47,430 nt of DNA, from the NCBI GenBank assembly GCA_017965495.1, contig JAGCPW010000038.1:1-47430 (forward strand), written 5' to 3'. The position numbers and the translations under genes are program-made. Source of the DNA: Eubacterium sp. (lineage in GTDB: Bacteria > Bacillota > Clostridia > Lachnospirales > Lachnospiraceae). Shown here piece by piece: positions 1-8,426 of the stretch (its first letter is position 1; each line of letters starts with the position of its first letter). The notes beneath the pieces were generated by a model. It was given only the letters and a program-made list of their open reading frames with translations. It made no database searches and was not told the DNA's origin.

Positions 1-369
1 ATCGAGGAAGTCTGGATTTTCCATATTCTTAAAGTCAGTCTTAAACATCTTTCGCATACGAAGTCTTTCTAGAAATGCGTTAGTCTTTACAAATTCGTAA
101 TCAAGTTTTGTGTAACCATATCTATTTAGCGCATTAGAGATAAATAAAACTGCGCAAACTAAAGCAGTAAACAAAACAAACTTGCTTACTGAATAATGTT
201 GCTCAACAAAAGAAACGATCCATTTAGGCGCGTAAACCCAAATAAGAGCGTTCATTGCTTGGAAAATTCCAATAAATAATGTGGCAACCAAAACACCCTT
301 GCCGCCCTTTATTGACATCTTCCATGCGTATATGAAATTGCTAATTAGTCCATGTTTTTTAGTCTTCAT
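1..369 (-). CDS. ABC exporter, membrane-domain N-terminus (partial)
   Basis: This is the first 123 codons of a minus-strand gene that runs off the left edge. The start is the ATG at 369, preceded by an AAAGGA ribosome binding site. The protein begins with a short basic cytoplasmic segment (MKTKKHGLISNF), then a membrane helix around residues 27-45, a second around 62-77, and a basic stretch (LERLRMRKMFKTDF) typical of the coupling-helix region of type I exporter half-transporters. The ATP-binding domain would lie outside the window, so the call rests on membrane-domain features only. It lies downstream of a PqqD-like and an HPr-kinase-like gene, which fits a peptide exporter, but a hairpin at 407-439 separates them, so it may have its own promoter. 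The substrate is unknown. Confidence 0.6.
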   Translation of the reverse strand, partial: MKTKKHGLISNFIYAWKMSIKGGKGVLVATLFIGIFQAMNALIWVYAPKWIVSFVEQHYSVSKFVLFTALVCAVLFISNALNRYGYTKLDYEFVKTNAFLERLRMRKMFKTDFKNMENPDFLD

Positions 370-406
370 TGTTTGCTCGATCCTTTTATTATATAAAGTA
401 TATAAT

Positions 407-439
407 AAAACCTTAGTATACGTAGTATACCAAGGTTTT
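407..439. terminator. Hairpin between pqqD-like gene and ABC exporter
   Basis: Arms AAACCTTAGTATAC and GTATACCAAGGTTT (408-421 and 425-438) pair with one mismatch around a GTA loop and are followed by a run of T on the plus strand. It sits in the 106-base gap between two minus-strand genes, so it may end the upstream operon or act in both directions. A hairpin with the same TACGTAGTAT core occurs at 26880-26900. Confidence 0.55.
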
Positions 440-475
440 TTGACGTTTATAAGTATAGAAATTTAATAAAGTATT

Positions 476-742
476 TTATTCTTCAATAATTCCAGGTTTT
501 GCTAGTGTTTCTATAAATGACTGTACGTCTTTTCTAGCTGTTTCCTCTTCCACGTCGTACTTGTCTACTACTGCTTTCACTAATTCATCTTCTGTGGTGT
601 CTTTCTGCAACTTTTCAAACAAAAACTCACTGGTTGCATTAAGTCTAACCATTCCATTAAAAAACTGGCTAGCAGATCCCACTGCTACCACTACCGGCTG
701 TCCGCCCACTTCTCTTAAAATAAATCCTTCTCTAATCTTCAT
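476..742 (-). CDS. PqqD family peptide-binding protein (RiPP recognition element)
   Basis: An 88-residue protein with the PqqD/RRE winged-helix pattern: an N-terminal beta region (REGFILREVGGQPVVVAVG), a central NATSEFLFEKLQ helix segment, and a C-terminal helical part with a (V/T)xxDVQSFIETL motif. PqqD-like domains bind leader peptides of ribosomally made, modified peptides and present them to the modifying enzyme. The gene starts 17 bases after the HPr-kinase-like gene on the same strand. PqqD plus an HPr-kinase-like protein is a recurrent pair in lasso-peptide-like and uncharacterised Firmicutes loci. No precursor peptide or radical SAM enzyme is visible here, so its partner is either outside the left edge or absent. 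Confidence 0.75.
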   Translation of the reverse strand: MKIREGFILREVGGQPVVVAVGSASQFFNGMVRLNATSEFLFEKLQKDTTEDELVKAVVDKYDVEEETARKDVQSFIETLAKPGIIEE

Positions 743-759
743 CTTACTCTCCTGTCAAT

Positions 760-1470
760 CTAGTCATTCTTCATCGCATCGTATGCCATCTGTGCAGCCT
801 CGTGCGATATAGTACATTTCATTTCATACATTGGAATAGATTTTAACATACTATCTGCAAAATCCAAAACTTTAATAGTTCCCTCTTCGTTTCTTGGTCT
901 GTAAACTTGAGCAAGCAACTTGTAAACTGTAGCTACAGCATCACCTTTTTCTATCTCGTTTTTCTCTCCTCTTTCAATATAGCAAATCGCTTTGATAGGA
1001 GATTTTCTATTAACTGAGAGTTCGTGCTTTCCATCCCAAGGAGTTCCGTAAGCGTAGAACTTGTCATCTATTTTTCTAATTAACGGCTTGTCATCATTAA
1101 TCATAACTGCTCTATCGCCAAATACTTCTCTCCACATTCTAGTGTGTGTAGATTTTCCAGTGCCGCTTTTTGCTGCAAACAAAAAACATTTGCCATCCAC
1201 TTCCACCACACTACTGTGAAACAAAACTACTCCGTAGTCTATTGCTCTTTCGCAGAACAATCTATAAATTGCAATATATTCCAAATATGGTTTTGAATAC
1301 TCAATATCTTCTTCAGAATGTTCTTGCTCATACTCTAAGTCTTCGTCTGTTGCAAAAACGGAAAACAAAGGTTCTTCATTTGTAATATAATCCTTTGCCT
1401 TTTCCTCAAAGTAGTTTCCTCTATATTCAATTTCTACTGGGATGTCCCCAAACTTGTAAGTATTCTTCAT
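760..1470 (-). CDS. HPr-kinase-like (PEPCK-fold) serine kinase
   Basis: A 236-residue protein with a P-loop at about residues 99-107 (AAKSGTGKSTHT), an INDDKP motif and a YGTPWDGK motif. This arrangement is that of HPr kinase/phosphorylase-related and PEP-carboxykinase-fold proteins. It lacks the N-terminal domain of true HprK and is about 70 residues shorter, so it is not the catabolite-repression kinase. Relatives next to PqqD proteins in lasso peptide clusters phosphorylate a precursor serine; that role here is inferred. The start overlaps the stop of the DUF815 gene by one base (TAATG), indicating translational coupling. Confidence 0.7.
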   Translation of the reverse strand: MKNTYKFGDIPVEIEYRGNYFEEKAKDYITNEEPLFSVFATDEDLEYEQEHSEEDIEYSKPYLEYIAIYRLFCERAIDYGVVLFHSSVVEVDGKCFLFAAKSGTGKSTHTRMWREVFGDRAVMINDDKPLIRKIDDKFYAYGTPWDGKHELSVNRKSPIKAICYIERGEKNEIEKGDAVATVYKLLAQVYRPRNEEGTIKVLDFADSMLKSIPMYEMKCTISHEAAQMAYDAMKND

Positions 1471-2780
1471 TATTCTTTCTCTTGTTTAGCCGCCATATAA
1501 TTTGCAAACTGTCTAGCCGTTCTTCCAGACAAACCACCGTGAGCTAGTTCCCACTTATTAGCCTCTTCTTCTATTTCTTTGTCAGGAAGCTCTACTCCCT
1601 CTCTCTTGCAAAGTTCTTTTGCAATCTCGAAGTATTCCTTCTGCGAAGGTTTAGAGAAACTAATAGTAACACCAAATCTATAAACGAGTGATAACTTCTC
1701 TTCCATAGTATCTGACTGGTGAAGACCATCTTCCACTATCATGTCATCCCTATCACTCCATTTTTCTTTGATGATGTGGCGTCTGTTAGATGTTGCATAA
1801 ATCAAAATGTTATCAGGCTTAGTTTCCACTCCGCCTTCTATCACTGCCTTTAAAAACTTATATTCTGTTTCAAAATCTTCAAAACTCAAATCGTCCATAT
1901 AAATAATGAACTTATAATTTCTATTTTTAATAGTAGCGATTACATTTGAAAGATCCTTAAACTGATGTTTGTAAATTTCAATCATTCTAAGGCCTCTATC
2001 ATAATACTGATTTACAATCGCCTTAATACTTGTGGACTTGCCAGTGCCGCTATCGCCAAAGAGCAAGCAGTTGTTACAACGTCTTCCCTCCACAAAGTCA
2101 TCAGTGTTATCAATAAGTTTTTTCTTTTGAATATCATAACCAACCAAGTCATCAAGTGTAACTTGCTCCATATTGTTGATTGGCTTAAATCCAAGCTCAC
2201 CGTCTGTGTACTCAAGTCTAAACGCTTTGTTTAGTCCAAACATTCCAACGCCGTAGTCCTTATAGAACCCTGAGACTGCGTCAAAGAACTCGTTCTCATC
2301 CTTTGTTTCCTCTAACTTCTTACTAAGCGAGCGAACTTTCTCGCTCACATTTTTGTTATACATAAACTCAGGCTTATGAATGGCTGTGTAATCCTCAATC
2401 TTACTAAAGCAATCTATATCTAATTCTTTTTCAATCTTTTTAAAATCAAAATCAAATAGTTTCTTAAACTGCTTGAAGTCATTCTTTGCAAAGTCATTCA
2501 CACTACCCTCAGATGCTCCCACTTTTTCACAAGTTAGGCTAAATGAGTTTTCTGTAGTAATAAGCAAATATGTTAAATAGTTGTGCCAAAGATTATCGTC
2601 AAACCCATAATCTGTAGACACATCCAAAATTCTTTTAACTTGATGGTAAACTCTCGCTCTTAGATCATCTGCATCATACTTTTTAGAATTAAACTCACTA
2701 AAAATCTCAGACAACTCCATCAAAATAGAATCCTCTGGCAAATCTCCATATAATAATAAATTTGAAACTATATTATTCAT
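1470..2780 (-). CDS. DUF815 family AAA-type ATPase
   Basis: A 436-residue protein. The C-terminal 250 residues form an AAA-like ATPase with Walker A GDSGTGKST (about residues 241-249), Walker B IIYMDDLSFE (about 290-297), a sensor-like IYATSNRRHI segment and a C-terminal GGLSGRTARQFANY helix. The N-terminal half is helical and acidic with no recognisable domain. Proteins of this family (formerly DUF815) are widespread in Firmicutes and have no agreed function. The gene is 44 bases after xpt and coupled to the kinase gene by a one-base overlap, so the set appears to be one transcript. Family membership is clear; the role is unknown. Confidence 0.8.
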   Translation of the reverse strand: MNNIVSNLLLYGDLPEDSILMELSEIFSEFNSKKYDADDLRARVYHQVKRILDVSTDYGFDDNLWHNYLTYLLITTENSFSLTCEKVGASEGSVNDFAKNDFKQFKKLFDFDFKKIEKELDIDCFSKIEDYTAIHKPEFMYNKNVSEKVRSLSKKLEETKDENEFFDAVSGFYKDYGVGMFGLNKAFRLEYTDGELGFKPINNMEQVTLDDLVGYDIQKKKLIDNTDDFVEGRRCNNCLLFGDSGTGKSTSIKAIVNQYYDRGLRMIEIYKHQFKDLSNVIATIKNRNYKFIIYMDDLSFEDFETEYKFLKAVIEGGVETKPDNILIYATSNRRHIIKEKWSDRDDMIVEDGLHQSDTMEEKLSLVYRFGVTISFSKPSQKEYFEIAKELCKREGVELPDKEIEEEANKWELAHGGLSGRTARQFANYMAAKQEKE

Positions 2781-2824
2781 ACACTAACCTCTCTTACAGA
2801 TTTTATTTCTGCTTAGGTCTGTCT

Positions 2825-3400
2825 CTACTGCTCTCTAAATACTACTTTGTTTTCATTCATTGAATCAATGATAGCAAGTGATTGTAGGTCATATCCTTTG
2901 TCGCGGATAATCTTTCCGCCTTGCTGGAATCCCTTTTCTATAGCTATTCCAATTCCCTCTATGGTAGCACCCGCTTGCTCTACTATGTCAATAAGCCCAA
3001 GAAGTGCGCAGCCGTTCGCCAAAAAATCGTCAATAATAAGTATGTGATCTTCAGGTCCTATAAACTTCTTAGAAACAATTACATCATAAGTTCTTTTGTG
3101 AGTAAAAGACTCAATCTTAGTCTGGTAAACTTCACCAGCAATATTGATACTCTGCGCTTTCTTCGCAAAAACCACAGGCACATCAAAGTACTGTGCAGCG
3201 ATGGCCGCTATCGCAATACCAGATGCCTCAATAGTTAAAATCTTATTGATAGGCTTGTCCGCAAACAGCTTCTTCCATTCTTTTCCCATCTCCTGGAAAA
3301 GTTCCATATCCATCTGGTGGTTTAAGAAATTATCTACCTTAAGTACATTTCCATCTCTTACTGTTCCGTCTTTTTTGATTCTTTCTTCTAATAGTTTCAT
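2825..3400 (-). CDS. xpt: Xanthine phosphoribosyltransferase
   Basis: A 191-residue protein of the usual Xpt length. It carries the PRPP-binding motif [14 protein letters not shown] (about residues 121-134), the [12 protein letters not shown] segment and the conserved [14 protein letters not shown] start. It converts xanthine and PRPP to XMP in purine salvage. The start lies two bases after the glycosyltransferase stop, so the two genes are cotranscribed. In Bacillus xpt has a guanine riboswitch and is paired with a xanthine permease; here it is internal to an operon and I see no riboswitch ahead of it. Confidence 0.93.
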   Translation of the reverse strand: MKLLEERIKKDGTVRDGNVLKVDNFLNHQMDMELFQEMGKEWKKLFADKPINKILTIEASGIAIAAIAAQYFDVPVVFAKKAQSINIAGEVYQTKIESFTHKRTYDVIVSKKFIGPEDHILIIDDFLANGCALLGLIDIVEQAGATIEGIGIAIEKGFQQGGKIIRDKGYDLQSLAIIDSMNENKVVFREQ

Positions 3401-3402
3401 GT

Positions 3403-4365
3403 TTACCTCTTATCAAAATATTTCATAACCTTATACTGAAATTCAGCATTCATTAAGTTTGCTTCAAAATCCTGACGATGCTTTTGTTTCATATTTCCAA
3501 GTATCAATCCACTAAACAAACTTAATAGTGCAGCTAAATAAACAATGCCGCAAACTATCAATGTGGGAAATCTCTCTACTAATCCGGTTTTTGCATAATC
3601 TATAAGAACAGGAATAACAAATCCTGTGCTAATTAAAGATAGAATAAGTGCGACTAGGCCAAAGAATGCAAACGGTTTATACACTCTAAATAATTTCATA
3701 ATAGTAAAAATAACTTTTATACCATCACTATGTGTGTTGAGTTTTGACTCTGATCCTTCTGGTCTGTCTCTGTATTCAATAATTGTGTTTGAAACACTCA
3801 TATTTTTATCTACGGCATGAATAGTCATCTCTGTCTCTATCTCAAACCCTTTAGATAGTACAGGGAAAGTTTTTACAAAATTATAACTAAATGCTCTATA
3901 CCCCGTCATGACATCTTTGATGTTACTTTTAAATAATCGATTAATACTCTTTCTTACAATTGAATTTCCAAAATTATGGAAGCGTCTTTTATTCTCTTTA
4001 AAATATGTAGCAGATAATCTATCTCCTACCACCATATCCACATTTTCATGCAAGACTTTATCTGTCATATCCTTAGCAAATTCTGCAGGGTAGGTATCAT
4101 CTCCATCTGTCATAATATAACACTCTGCATCTATTTCTCTAAACATTCTGCGTATTACATTGCCTTTACCCTGCTGAGGTTCGTGCCTTACAACCACACT
4201 ATATGTGTCTGACATACTCTTTGCTATCTCTACTGTCTGATCAGTAGAATTATTATCATACACATAAATAACAGCCTCCGGCAATTCTTTGTGGAAGTCT
4301 GTAATAACTTTTTTTATTGTTGCTTCCTCATTATAACAAGGAATTAATACTGCTACTTTATCCAT
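3403..4365 (-). CDS. Membrane-anchored GT2 glycosyltransferase (DPM/GtrB-like)
   Basis: A 320-residue protein with an N-terminal GT2 domain: [12 protein letters not shown] at the start, [10 protein letters not shown], the catalytic acidic motif [11 protein letters not shown], and MTGYRAFS. Two hydrophobic helices follow at about residues 234-256 and 266-290. The layout matches dolichol- or undecaprenyl-phosphate sugar transferases (DPM1/GtrB), which move a sugar from a nucleotide to a lipid phosphate at the membrane. The donor sugar cannot be read from the sequence. The start is well placed behind an AGAGAGG site, and it is the first gene of the xpt/DUF815/kinase/PqqD run. Confidence 0.85.
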   Translation of the reverse strand: MDKVAVLIPCYNEEATIKKVITDFHKELPEAVIYVYDNNSTDQTVEIAKSMSDTYSVVVRHEPQQGKGNVIRRMFREIDAECYIMTDGDDTYPAEFAKDMTDKVLHENVDMVVGDRLSATYFKENKRRFHNFGNSIVRKSINRLFKSNIKDVMTGYRAFSYNFVKTFPVLSKGFEIETEMTIHAVDKNMSVSNTIIEYRDRPEGSESKLNTHSDGIKVIFTIMKLFRVYKPFAFFGLVALILSLISTGFVIPVLIDYAKTGLVERFPTLIVCGIVYLAALLSLFSGLILGNMKQKHRQDFEANLMNAEFQYKVMKYFDKR

Positions 4366-4434
4366 TTTAACCTCTCTTCTGAGTTGTTTTTTAGAACATA
4401 CTTATAGTGATTATACAATAAAAAAAGTCATTAT

Positions 4435-4461
4435 AAAAGAGACCGACATTCGGTCTCTTTT
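4435..4461. terminator. Rho-independent terminator after the PFL operon
   Basis: A perfect 12-bp stem, AAAAGAGACCGA with TCGGTCTCTTTT, around a CAT loop. It follows the stop of the glycyl-radical-domain gene and has T runs on both strands, so it can end transcription in either direction. Confidence 0.9.
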
Positions 4462-4480
4462 ATATATTGTGCTTTACTGA

Positions 4481-4723
4481 TTAAAGTTTTGCATGGAATG
4501 TTCTTGAGATAACATCATCCTGCTGCTCTTTTGTCAACTTAATGAAGTTAACAGCGTATCCTGAAACTCTGATTGTAAGCTGTGGATACTTCTCTGGATG
4601 CTTCTGAGCATCTAGTAGTGTTTCTTTCTCTAAAACATTTACATTAAGGTGATGTCCACCTTCTTCTGCATAACCATCTAGTAAAGCTACTAAGTTATCA
4701 ACTTTATTATTACTTGCTGCCAT
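4481..4723 (-). CDS. Stand-alone glycyl-radical domain of pyruvate formate-lyase
   Basis: An 80-residue protein that is almost exactly the C-terminal domain of pyruvate formate-lyase. It has [35 protein letters not shown] and [14 protein letters not shown]. The radical-bearing glycine is Gly55 in RVSGYAV. It is the third gene of the operon, 12 bases after pflA, and supplies the domain that is missing from the adjacent PflB. The closest known relatives are E. coli GrcA (YfiD) and the phage T4 homologue, which are spare parts for oxygen-cleaved full-length PFL. GrcA has an extra N-terminal region and a full-length PFL to repair; here there is only a minimal domain and the neighbouring PflB has no domain of its own. 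I infer an obligate small subunit. Confidence 0.93.
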   Translation of the reverse strand: MAASNNKVDNLVALLDGYAEEGGHHLNVNVLEKETLLDAQKHPEKYPQLTIRVSGYAVNFIKLTKEQQDDVISRTFHAKL

Positions 4724-4735
4724 AACTTTTTCCTC

Positions 4736-5569
4736 CTACTCTTCATTCGAGTCTTGACTTTCTTCAGTCTCGCTCTTCTCTTCTTCGGCCTCGGCTTTCT
4801 TAGCTTCTTGGGCCTGTTTCTTTAGTTCTAATCTGGATTCCTTAAATCCCTTTAGGATAGTTTCTCTAGCTTCCATCGCTTGTTCTTTGGTAGCTGGTTC
4901 CACATCCTCTAGCGGATATTCGATACCCAGTTGTTCATATTTCGTTTTGCCCATATCGTGATATGGGAGTGCATCGAGCGCCTTTACATTTTTAAGTTTA
5001 CCAATAAATCTGCCTAAGTCAAGTAGTGACTCTTCGTCATCCGTAATGCCTGGAACCACCACGTGTCTTATCCAAATGGTAACGTCTTTTTCGTTAAGGT
5101 ACTCAGCAAACTTTAGGATGTTATCATTAGGTCTTTTTGTTAGTTCCTTGTGTTTTTTAGGATCTATATGCTTAATGTCTAACATCACCAAGTCTGTCAC
5201 TTCAAGGAGTTTATCAATCTTTTCCAAATATTCTTCATCATCTGGTTTGAATGGTGCTCCCGAAGTATCTAAGCAAGTATGAATCTTTCTTTTATGTGCT
5301 TCAGTAAACAGTTCAGTTATAAAATCTAACTGCATAAGCGGCTCACCACCAGTAACTGTGATTCCACCTTCTTTGTAGAAAGGTTTCTTCTTCTCGTACT
5401 CTTCCATTATTCTGTCCACTGTTATTTCTTTGGCGCCCTCCATAGTCCATGTATCTGGATTATGACAGTACGCACAGCGCATTGGACAACCTTTAAGGAA
5501 GACTACAAGTCTGATGCCTGGACCATCCACTGTACCAAAACTTTCTAATGAATGAAGCTTACCTACCAT
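4736..5569 (-). CDS. pflA: Pyruvate formate-lyase activating enzyme (radical SAM)
   Basis: A 277-residue radical SAM enzyme that installs the glycyl radical by S-adenosylmethionine cleavage. The iron-sulfur motif is Cys28, Cys32, Cys35 (CX3CX2C in GCPMRCAYCHNP), followed by VTGGEPLMQ and a DIKHIDPKKH segment. The N-terminal VDGPGIR is typical of PFL activases. Known activases are about 245-260 residues; this one has an extra tail from about residue 248 that is almost all Glu, Lys, Ala and Ser (EAEEEKSETEESQDSNEE). The gene lies between pflB (12 bases upstream) and the glycyl-domain gene (12 bases downstream). Its substrate would be the glycine on the separate small protein. Confidence 0.95.
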   Translation of the reverse strand: MVGKLHSLESFGTVDGPGIRLVVFLKGCPMRCAYCHNPDTWTMEGAKEITVDRIMEEYEKKKPFYKEGGITVTGGEPLMQLDFITELFTEAHKRKIHTCLDTSGAPFKPDDEEYLEKIDKLLEVTDLVMLDIKHIDPKKHKELTKRPNDNILKFAEYLNEKDVTIWIRHVVVPGITDDEESLLDLGRFIGKLKNVKALDALPYHDMGKTKYEQLGIEYPLEDVEPATKEQAMEARETILKGFKESRLELKKQAQEAKKAEAEEEKSETEESQDSNEE

Positions 5570-5581
5570 GTTACACCTTTA

Positions 5582-7648
5582 TTATTTTGTTACTTCTTCT
5601 AGATCGATGCCTAGTTCGTCAGCGTCAAGGTCACCAGCGATAACCTTATCATCTTTTCCAAGTGAATCAGGAATGATAGTAAATGTATTTGAAATACCAT
5701 CCTGTGCATTCATAAATGGAATCTTAGCAACTGATGCTAATGATGATGCAGCACCGTGAGTATCTCTACCGTGTAGTGGGTTAGCACCTGGAGCGAAAGG
5801 CTTACCTTCTCTACGTCCGTCTGGTGTGTTACCTGTGTTCTTACCATATGTTACGTTAGATGTAATAGTAAGAATAGACTGTGTAGGAATACCATCTCTG
5901 TATGTGTGTTGCTGTCTTAGATAACTCATGAACTTGTTAACGATTTCTACTGCTAGCTCATCAACTTCGTCATTATCGTTACCATATTTAGGGAAATCTC
6001 CATCAATCTCGTAATCTACTACTAGACCGTCTTCGTCTCTGATTGTCTTAACCTTAGCGTTCTTGATAGCTGAAAGTGAATCAGCAACGATTGAAAGACC
6101 AGCTACACCAGTAGCAAACCATCTCTTAACCTCTGCATCGTGAAGAGCCATCTGAACTCTCTCGTAGCAGTATTTATCATGCATGTAGTGGATGCAGTTA
6201 AGGGCACTTACGTATACCTTAGCTAACCACTTCATCATATCTTCAAACTTGTCCATTACTTCATCGTAATCTAGGTATTCAGATGTGATTGGTCTGTACT
6301 TAGGTCCTACCTGAACCTTAGTCTTCTCATCCACACCACCGTTGATAGCGTAAAGTAGACATTTAGCAAGATTTGCTCTAGCTCCGAAGAACTGCATTTC
6401 CTTACCAATTCTCATTGATGATACACAACAAGCAATACCGTAGTCATCACCGTGTGTAACTCTCATTAAGTCATCATTCTCGTACTGAACTGAAGAATAT
6501 CCGATAGAAATCTTAGCACAGTATTTCTTGAATGCTTCTGGAAGTCTTGTTGACCAAAGAACTGTTAGGTTAGGCTCTGGAGCTGCACCCAAGTTCTCTA
6601 GTGTGTGAAGGTATCTGAATGATGATTTTGAAACCATGTGACGTCCGTCAATACCAACACCACCGATTGACTCTGTTACCCAAACTGGGTCACCAGCGAA
6701 AATCTGGTTGTACTCTGGAGTACGTGCAAACTTAACACATCTTAACTTCATGATGAAGTGATCGATGAATTCCTGAATCTGTTCTTCAGTAAATGTTCCG
6801 TTTGCTAAATCTCTCTCAGCGAAACAGTCAATAAATGTAGATGTACGTCCAAGTGACATAGCAGCACCATTCTGTTCTTTAACTGCTGCTAAGTATCCAA
6901 GGTATGTCCACTGGATAGCTTCCTGTACGTTCTTAGCTGGCTTTCTGATATCAAATCCATAGATATCACCAAGTTTTGCTAATTCATCTAAAGCTCTTAA
7001 CTGCTCTGAGAATTCTTCTCTATCTCTGATAACATCAGCTGTCATTGTCATAAGATCAGTGTCAGCCTTCTGTTGTTTTTTATCTTCGATTAGTCTGTCG
7101 ATACCATATAGTGCTACTCTTCTGTAGTCACCAATGATACGTCCACGTCCATATGCATCAGGAAGACCTGTTACGATATGGTTTGAACGACATGTTCTAA
7201 TCTCTGGAGTATATGCGTCAAATACACCAGCGTTATGTGTCTTTCTATAGTTTGTATAGAAATCTACTACCTCAGGATCCACTTCGTAACCATTGTCTGA
7301 ACATGCCTTCATAGCCATACGGATACCACCGTTTACCTGAAGACCTCTCTTAAATGGCTTATCTGTCTGGAAACCTACGATAGTTTCTTTGTCTTTGTCA
7401 ATGTAACCTGCTTCGTGGCTAGTAATAGTCTGAACAACCTTAGTGTCCATATCTAAAACTCCACCAGCTTCTCTTTCCTTTTTCTGAAGCTCAAGTGTTT
7501 CTTTCCATAACTCTTTTGTAGCTTCTGTTGGGTCTGCTAGGAAACTTTCATCACCATCATATGGTGTATAGTTCTTTTGAATAAAATCTCTGACGTTGAT
7601 CTCTTTTTGCCAAGCGCCACCATTAAATCCTTCCCATTCTGTTCTCAT
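5582..7648 (-). CDS. pflB: Pyruvate formate-lyase catalytic subunit lacking the glycyl-radical domain
   Basis: A 688-residue protein matching pyruvate formate-lyase from its first residues ([20 protein letters not shown]) onward. The catalytic cysteine pair is Cys407-Cys408 in [15 protein letters not shown], and GARANLAK and [11 protein letters not shown] follow. E. coli PflB is 760 residues; this protein stops cleanly with TAA about 18 residues after the LGKDD segment, which is just before the glycyl-radical domain would begin. No RVSGY motif is present. The missing portion is encoded two genes downstream at 4481-4723. The reading frame is intact, with no sign of a damaged stop. It converts pyruvate and CoA to acetyl-CoA and formate. 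It starts behind a GGAGGAG site, 12 bases after the nitroreductase gene. Confidence 0.95.
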   Translation of the reverse strand: MRTEWEGFNGGAWQKEINVRDFIQKNYTPYDGDESFLADPTEATKELWKETLELQKKEREAGGVLDMDTKVVQTITSHEAGYIDKDKETIVGFQTDKPFKRGLQVNGGIRMAMKACSDNGYEVDPEVVDFYTNYRKTHNAGVFDAYTPEIRTCRSNHIVTGLPDAYGRGRIIGDYRRVALYGIDRLIEDKKQQKADTDLMTMTADVIRDREEFSEQLRALDELAKLGDIYGFDIRKPAKNVQEAIQWTYLGYLAAVKEQNGAAMSLGRTSTFIDCFAERDLANGTFTEEQIQEFIDHFIMKLRCVKFARTPEYNQIFAGDPVWVTESIGGVGIDGRHMVSKSSFRYLHTLENLGAAPEPNLTVLWSTRLPEAFKKYCAKISIGYSSVQYENDDLMRVTHGDDYGIACCVSSMRIGKEMQFFGARANLAKCLLYAINGGVDEKTKVQVGPKYRPITSEYLDYDEVMDKFEDMMKWLAKVYVSALNCIHYMHDKYCYERVQMALHDAEVKRWFATGVAGLSIVADSLSAIKNAKVKTIRDEDGLVVDYEIDGDFPKYGNDNDEVDELAVEIVNKFMSYLRQQHTYRDGIPTQSILTITSNVTYGKNTGNTPDGRREGKPFAPGANPLHGRDTHGAASSLASVAKIPFMNAQDGISNTFTIIPDSLGKDDKVIAGDLDADELGIDLEEVTK

Positions 7649-7660
7649 CTCTTTCTCCTC

Positions 7661-8197
7661 CTACTTAATAGTTAATAAATCTTCTACAGTCTTCCTCTTA
7701 GGAGCCTCCGGCTCGTCTGCTGGATATCCAACTGCAATCAAAGCCATCAACAACTGTCCCTCAGGAACCTGTAAAATGTTTGAAGCTTTTTCTATATCAT
7801 ACAACCCCATTATTACTGTTCCAAGGCCCTCTTCTGCTGCCGCAAGACAAAATGTTTGAGTAGCAATTCCATTATCGAATGCTTGCCAATTGTCCTCGCG
7901 TATAGTAGAGAAACTTCCGTCTCTCTCAAAGCCTGAACGTTTGTCAACAATCAACGTAGCAACAAGTGCTGCTGATCCATTAATGATGCCTGCATTGTGC
8001 TCTGCACAACATTCCTCAGCTAGTTGTTTCTTAATCTCTGGATCTTTGATTAGTATATAACGTGTTGTTTGCGTGTTTTTCCAAGAAGGTGCATATGCCG
8101 CACTCGAAACCAGTTCCTTAATCACATCTTCTGATACTGGCGCATCCGTAAATTTACGAATACTTCTTCTTGTTTTTATACATGTTTTTGTATCCAT
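7661..8197 (-). CDS. Nitroreductase family flavoprotein
   Basis: A 178-residue FMN-dependent nitroreductase-fold protein. It begins TCIKTRRSIRKFTDAPV and has APSWKNTQTTRY, ALVATLIVDKRSG and GLGTVIMGLYD, the usual FMN-binding landmarks. I choose the ATG at 8197 because GGAGGTG lies six bases upstream; an in-frame start 17 codons earlier has no comparable site. Family members reduce quinones, nitro compounds or flavins with NAD(P)H; the substrate here is not predictable. It is the first gene of the PFL operon, 12 bases before pflB. Confidence 0.87.
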   Translation of the reverse strand: MDTKTCIKTRRSIRKFTDAPVSEDVIKELVSSAAYAPSWKNTQTTRYILIKDPEIKKQLAEECCAEHNAGIINGSAALVATLIVDKRSGFERDGSFSTIREDNWQAFDNGIATQTFCLAAAEEGLGTVIMGLYDIEKASNILQVPEGQLLMALIAVGYPADEPEAPKRKTVEDLLTIK

Positions 8198-8268
8198 TAA
8201 AACACCTCCAAATGCCTTAATTTCTAGCGAACTGACTGTTAAAATCAATCACACATGTAAAGAAGTTC

Positions 8269-8283
8269 ACTAACCTAGTTAGT
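8269..8283. promoter_or_regulatory. Palindromic operator candidate over PFL promoter
   Basis: ACTAAC-CTA-GTTAGT is a perfect inverted repeat with six-base arms that overlaps the -10 box and expected transcription start. Its position fits a repressor site. The regulator is not identifiable in the window. Confidence 0.5.
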
Positions 8284-8308
8284 ATAACACTTTTAATGTT
8301 TTTTTCAA
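8281..8308 (-). promoter_or_regulatory. Promoter of nitroreductase-PFL operon
   Basis: Reading on minus: TTGAAA (8308-8303), a 16-base spacer and TATACT (8286-8281). This is the only strong sigma-A-like site upstream of the four-gene operon. The 15-base palindrome at 8269-8283 overlaps its -10 box. Confidence 0.7.
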
Positions 8309-8363
8309 CAGTAAAAAGGTATATTTTTTTGATTTTATGGGGCGAAAACTCACCTTTGTATTG

Positions 8364-8393
8364 TTGACAATAACTATGGCGGTGTAATAGTAT
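8364..8393 (+). promoter_or_regulatory. Promoter for tandem glycosyltransferase genes
   Basis: TTGACA (8364-8369), an 18-base spacer and TAGTAT (8388-8393), about 34 bases before the first GT2 start. The -35 is consensus and the -10 is weaker. Confidence 0.55.
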
Positions 8394-8426
8394 TTTACTT
8401 AGGAATATACAGATGAGGATTTACTA

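Noticed and set aside
1170..1385. Open frame on plus strand across the HPr-kinase-like gene
   Set aside because: It lies antisense to a gene with clear P-loop and family motifs, has no ribosome binding site and its product looks like no protein family.
2780..3400. Purine riboswitch controlling xpt
   Set aside because: The two-base gap to the upstream gene leaves no room, and no riboswitch core is seen at the operon start near 4366-4434.
5582..5620. Possible frameshift or premature stop that truncated PflB
   Set aside because: The PflB end has its own non-homologous 18-residue tail and a clean stop, and the missing domain is present as a separate gene with a good start site, so a split is more likely than damage.
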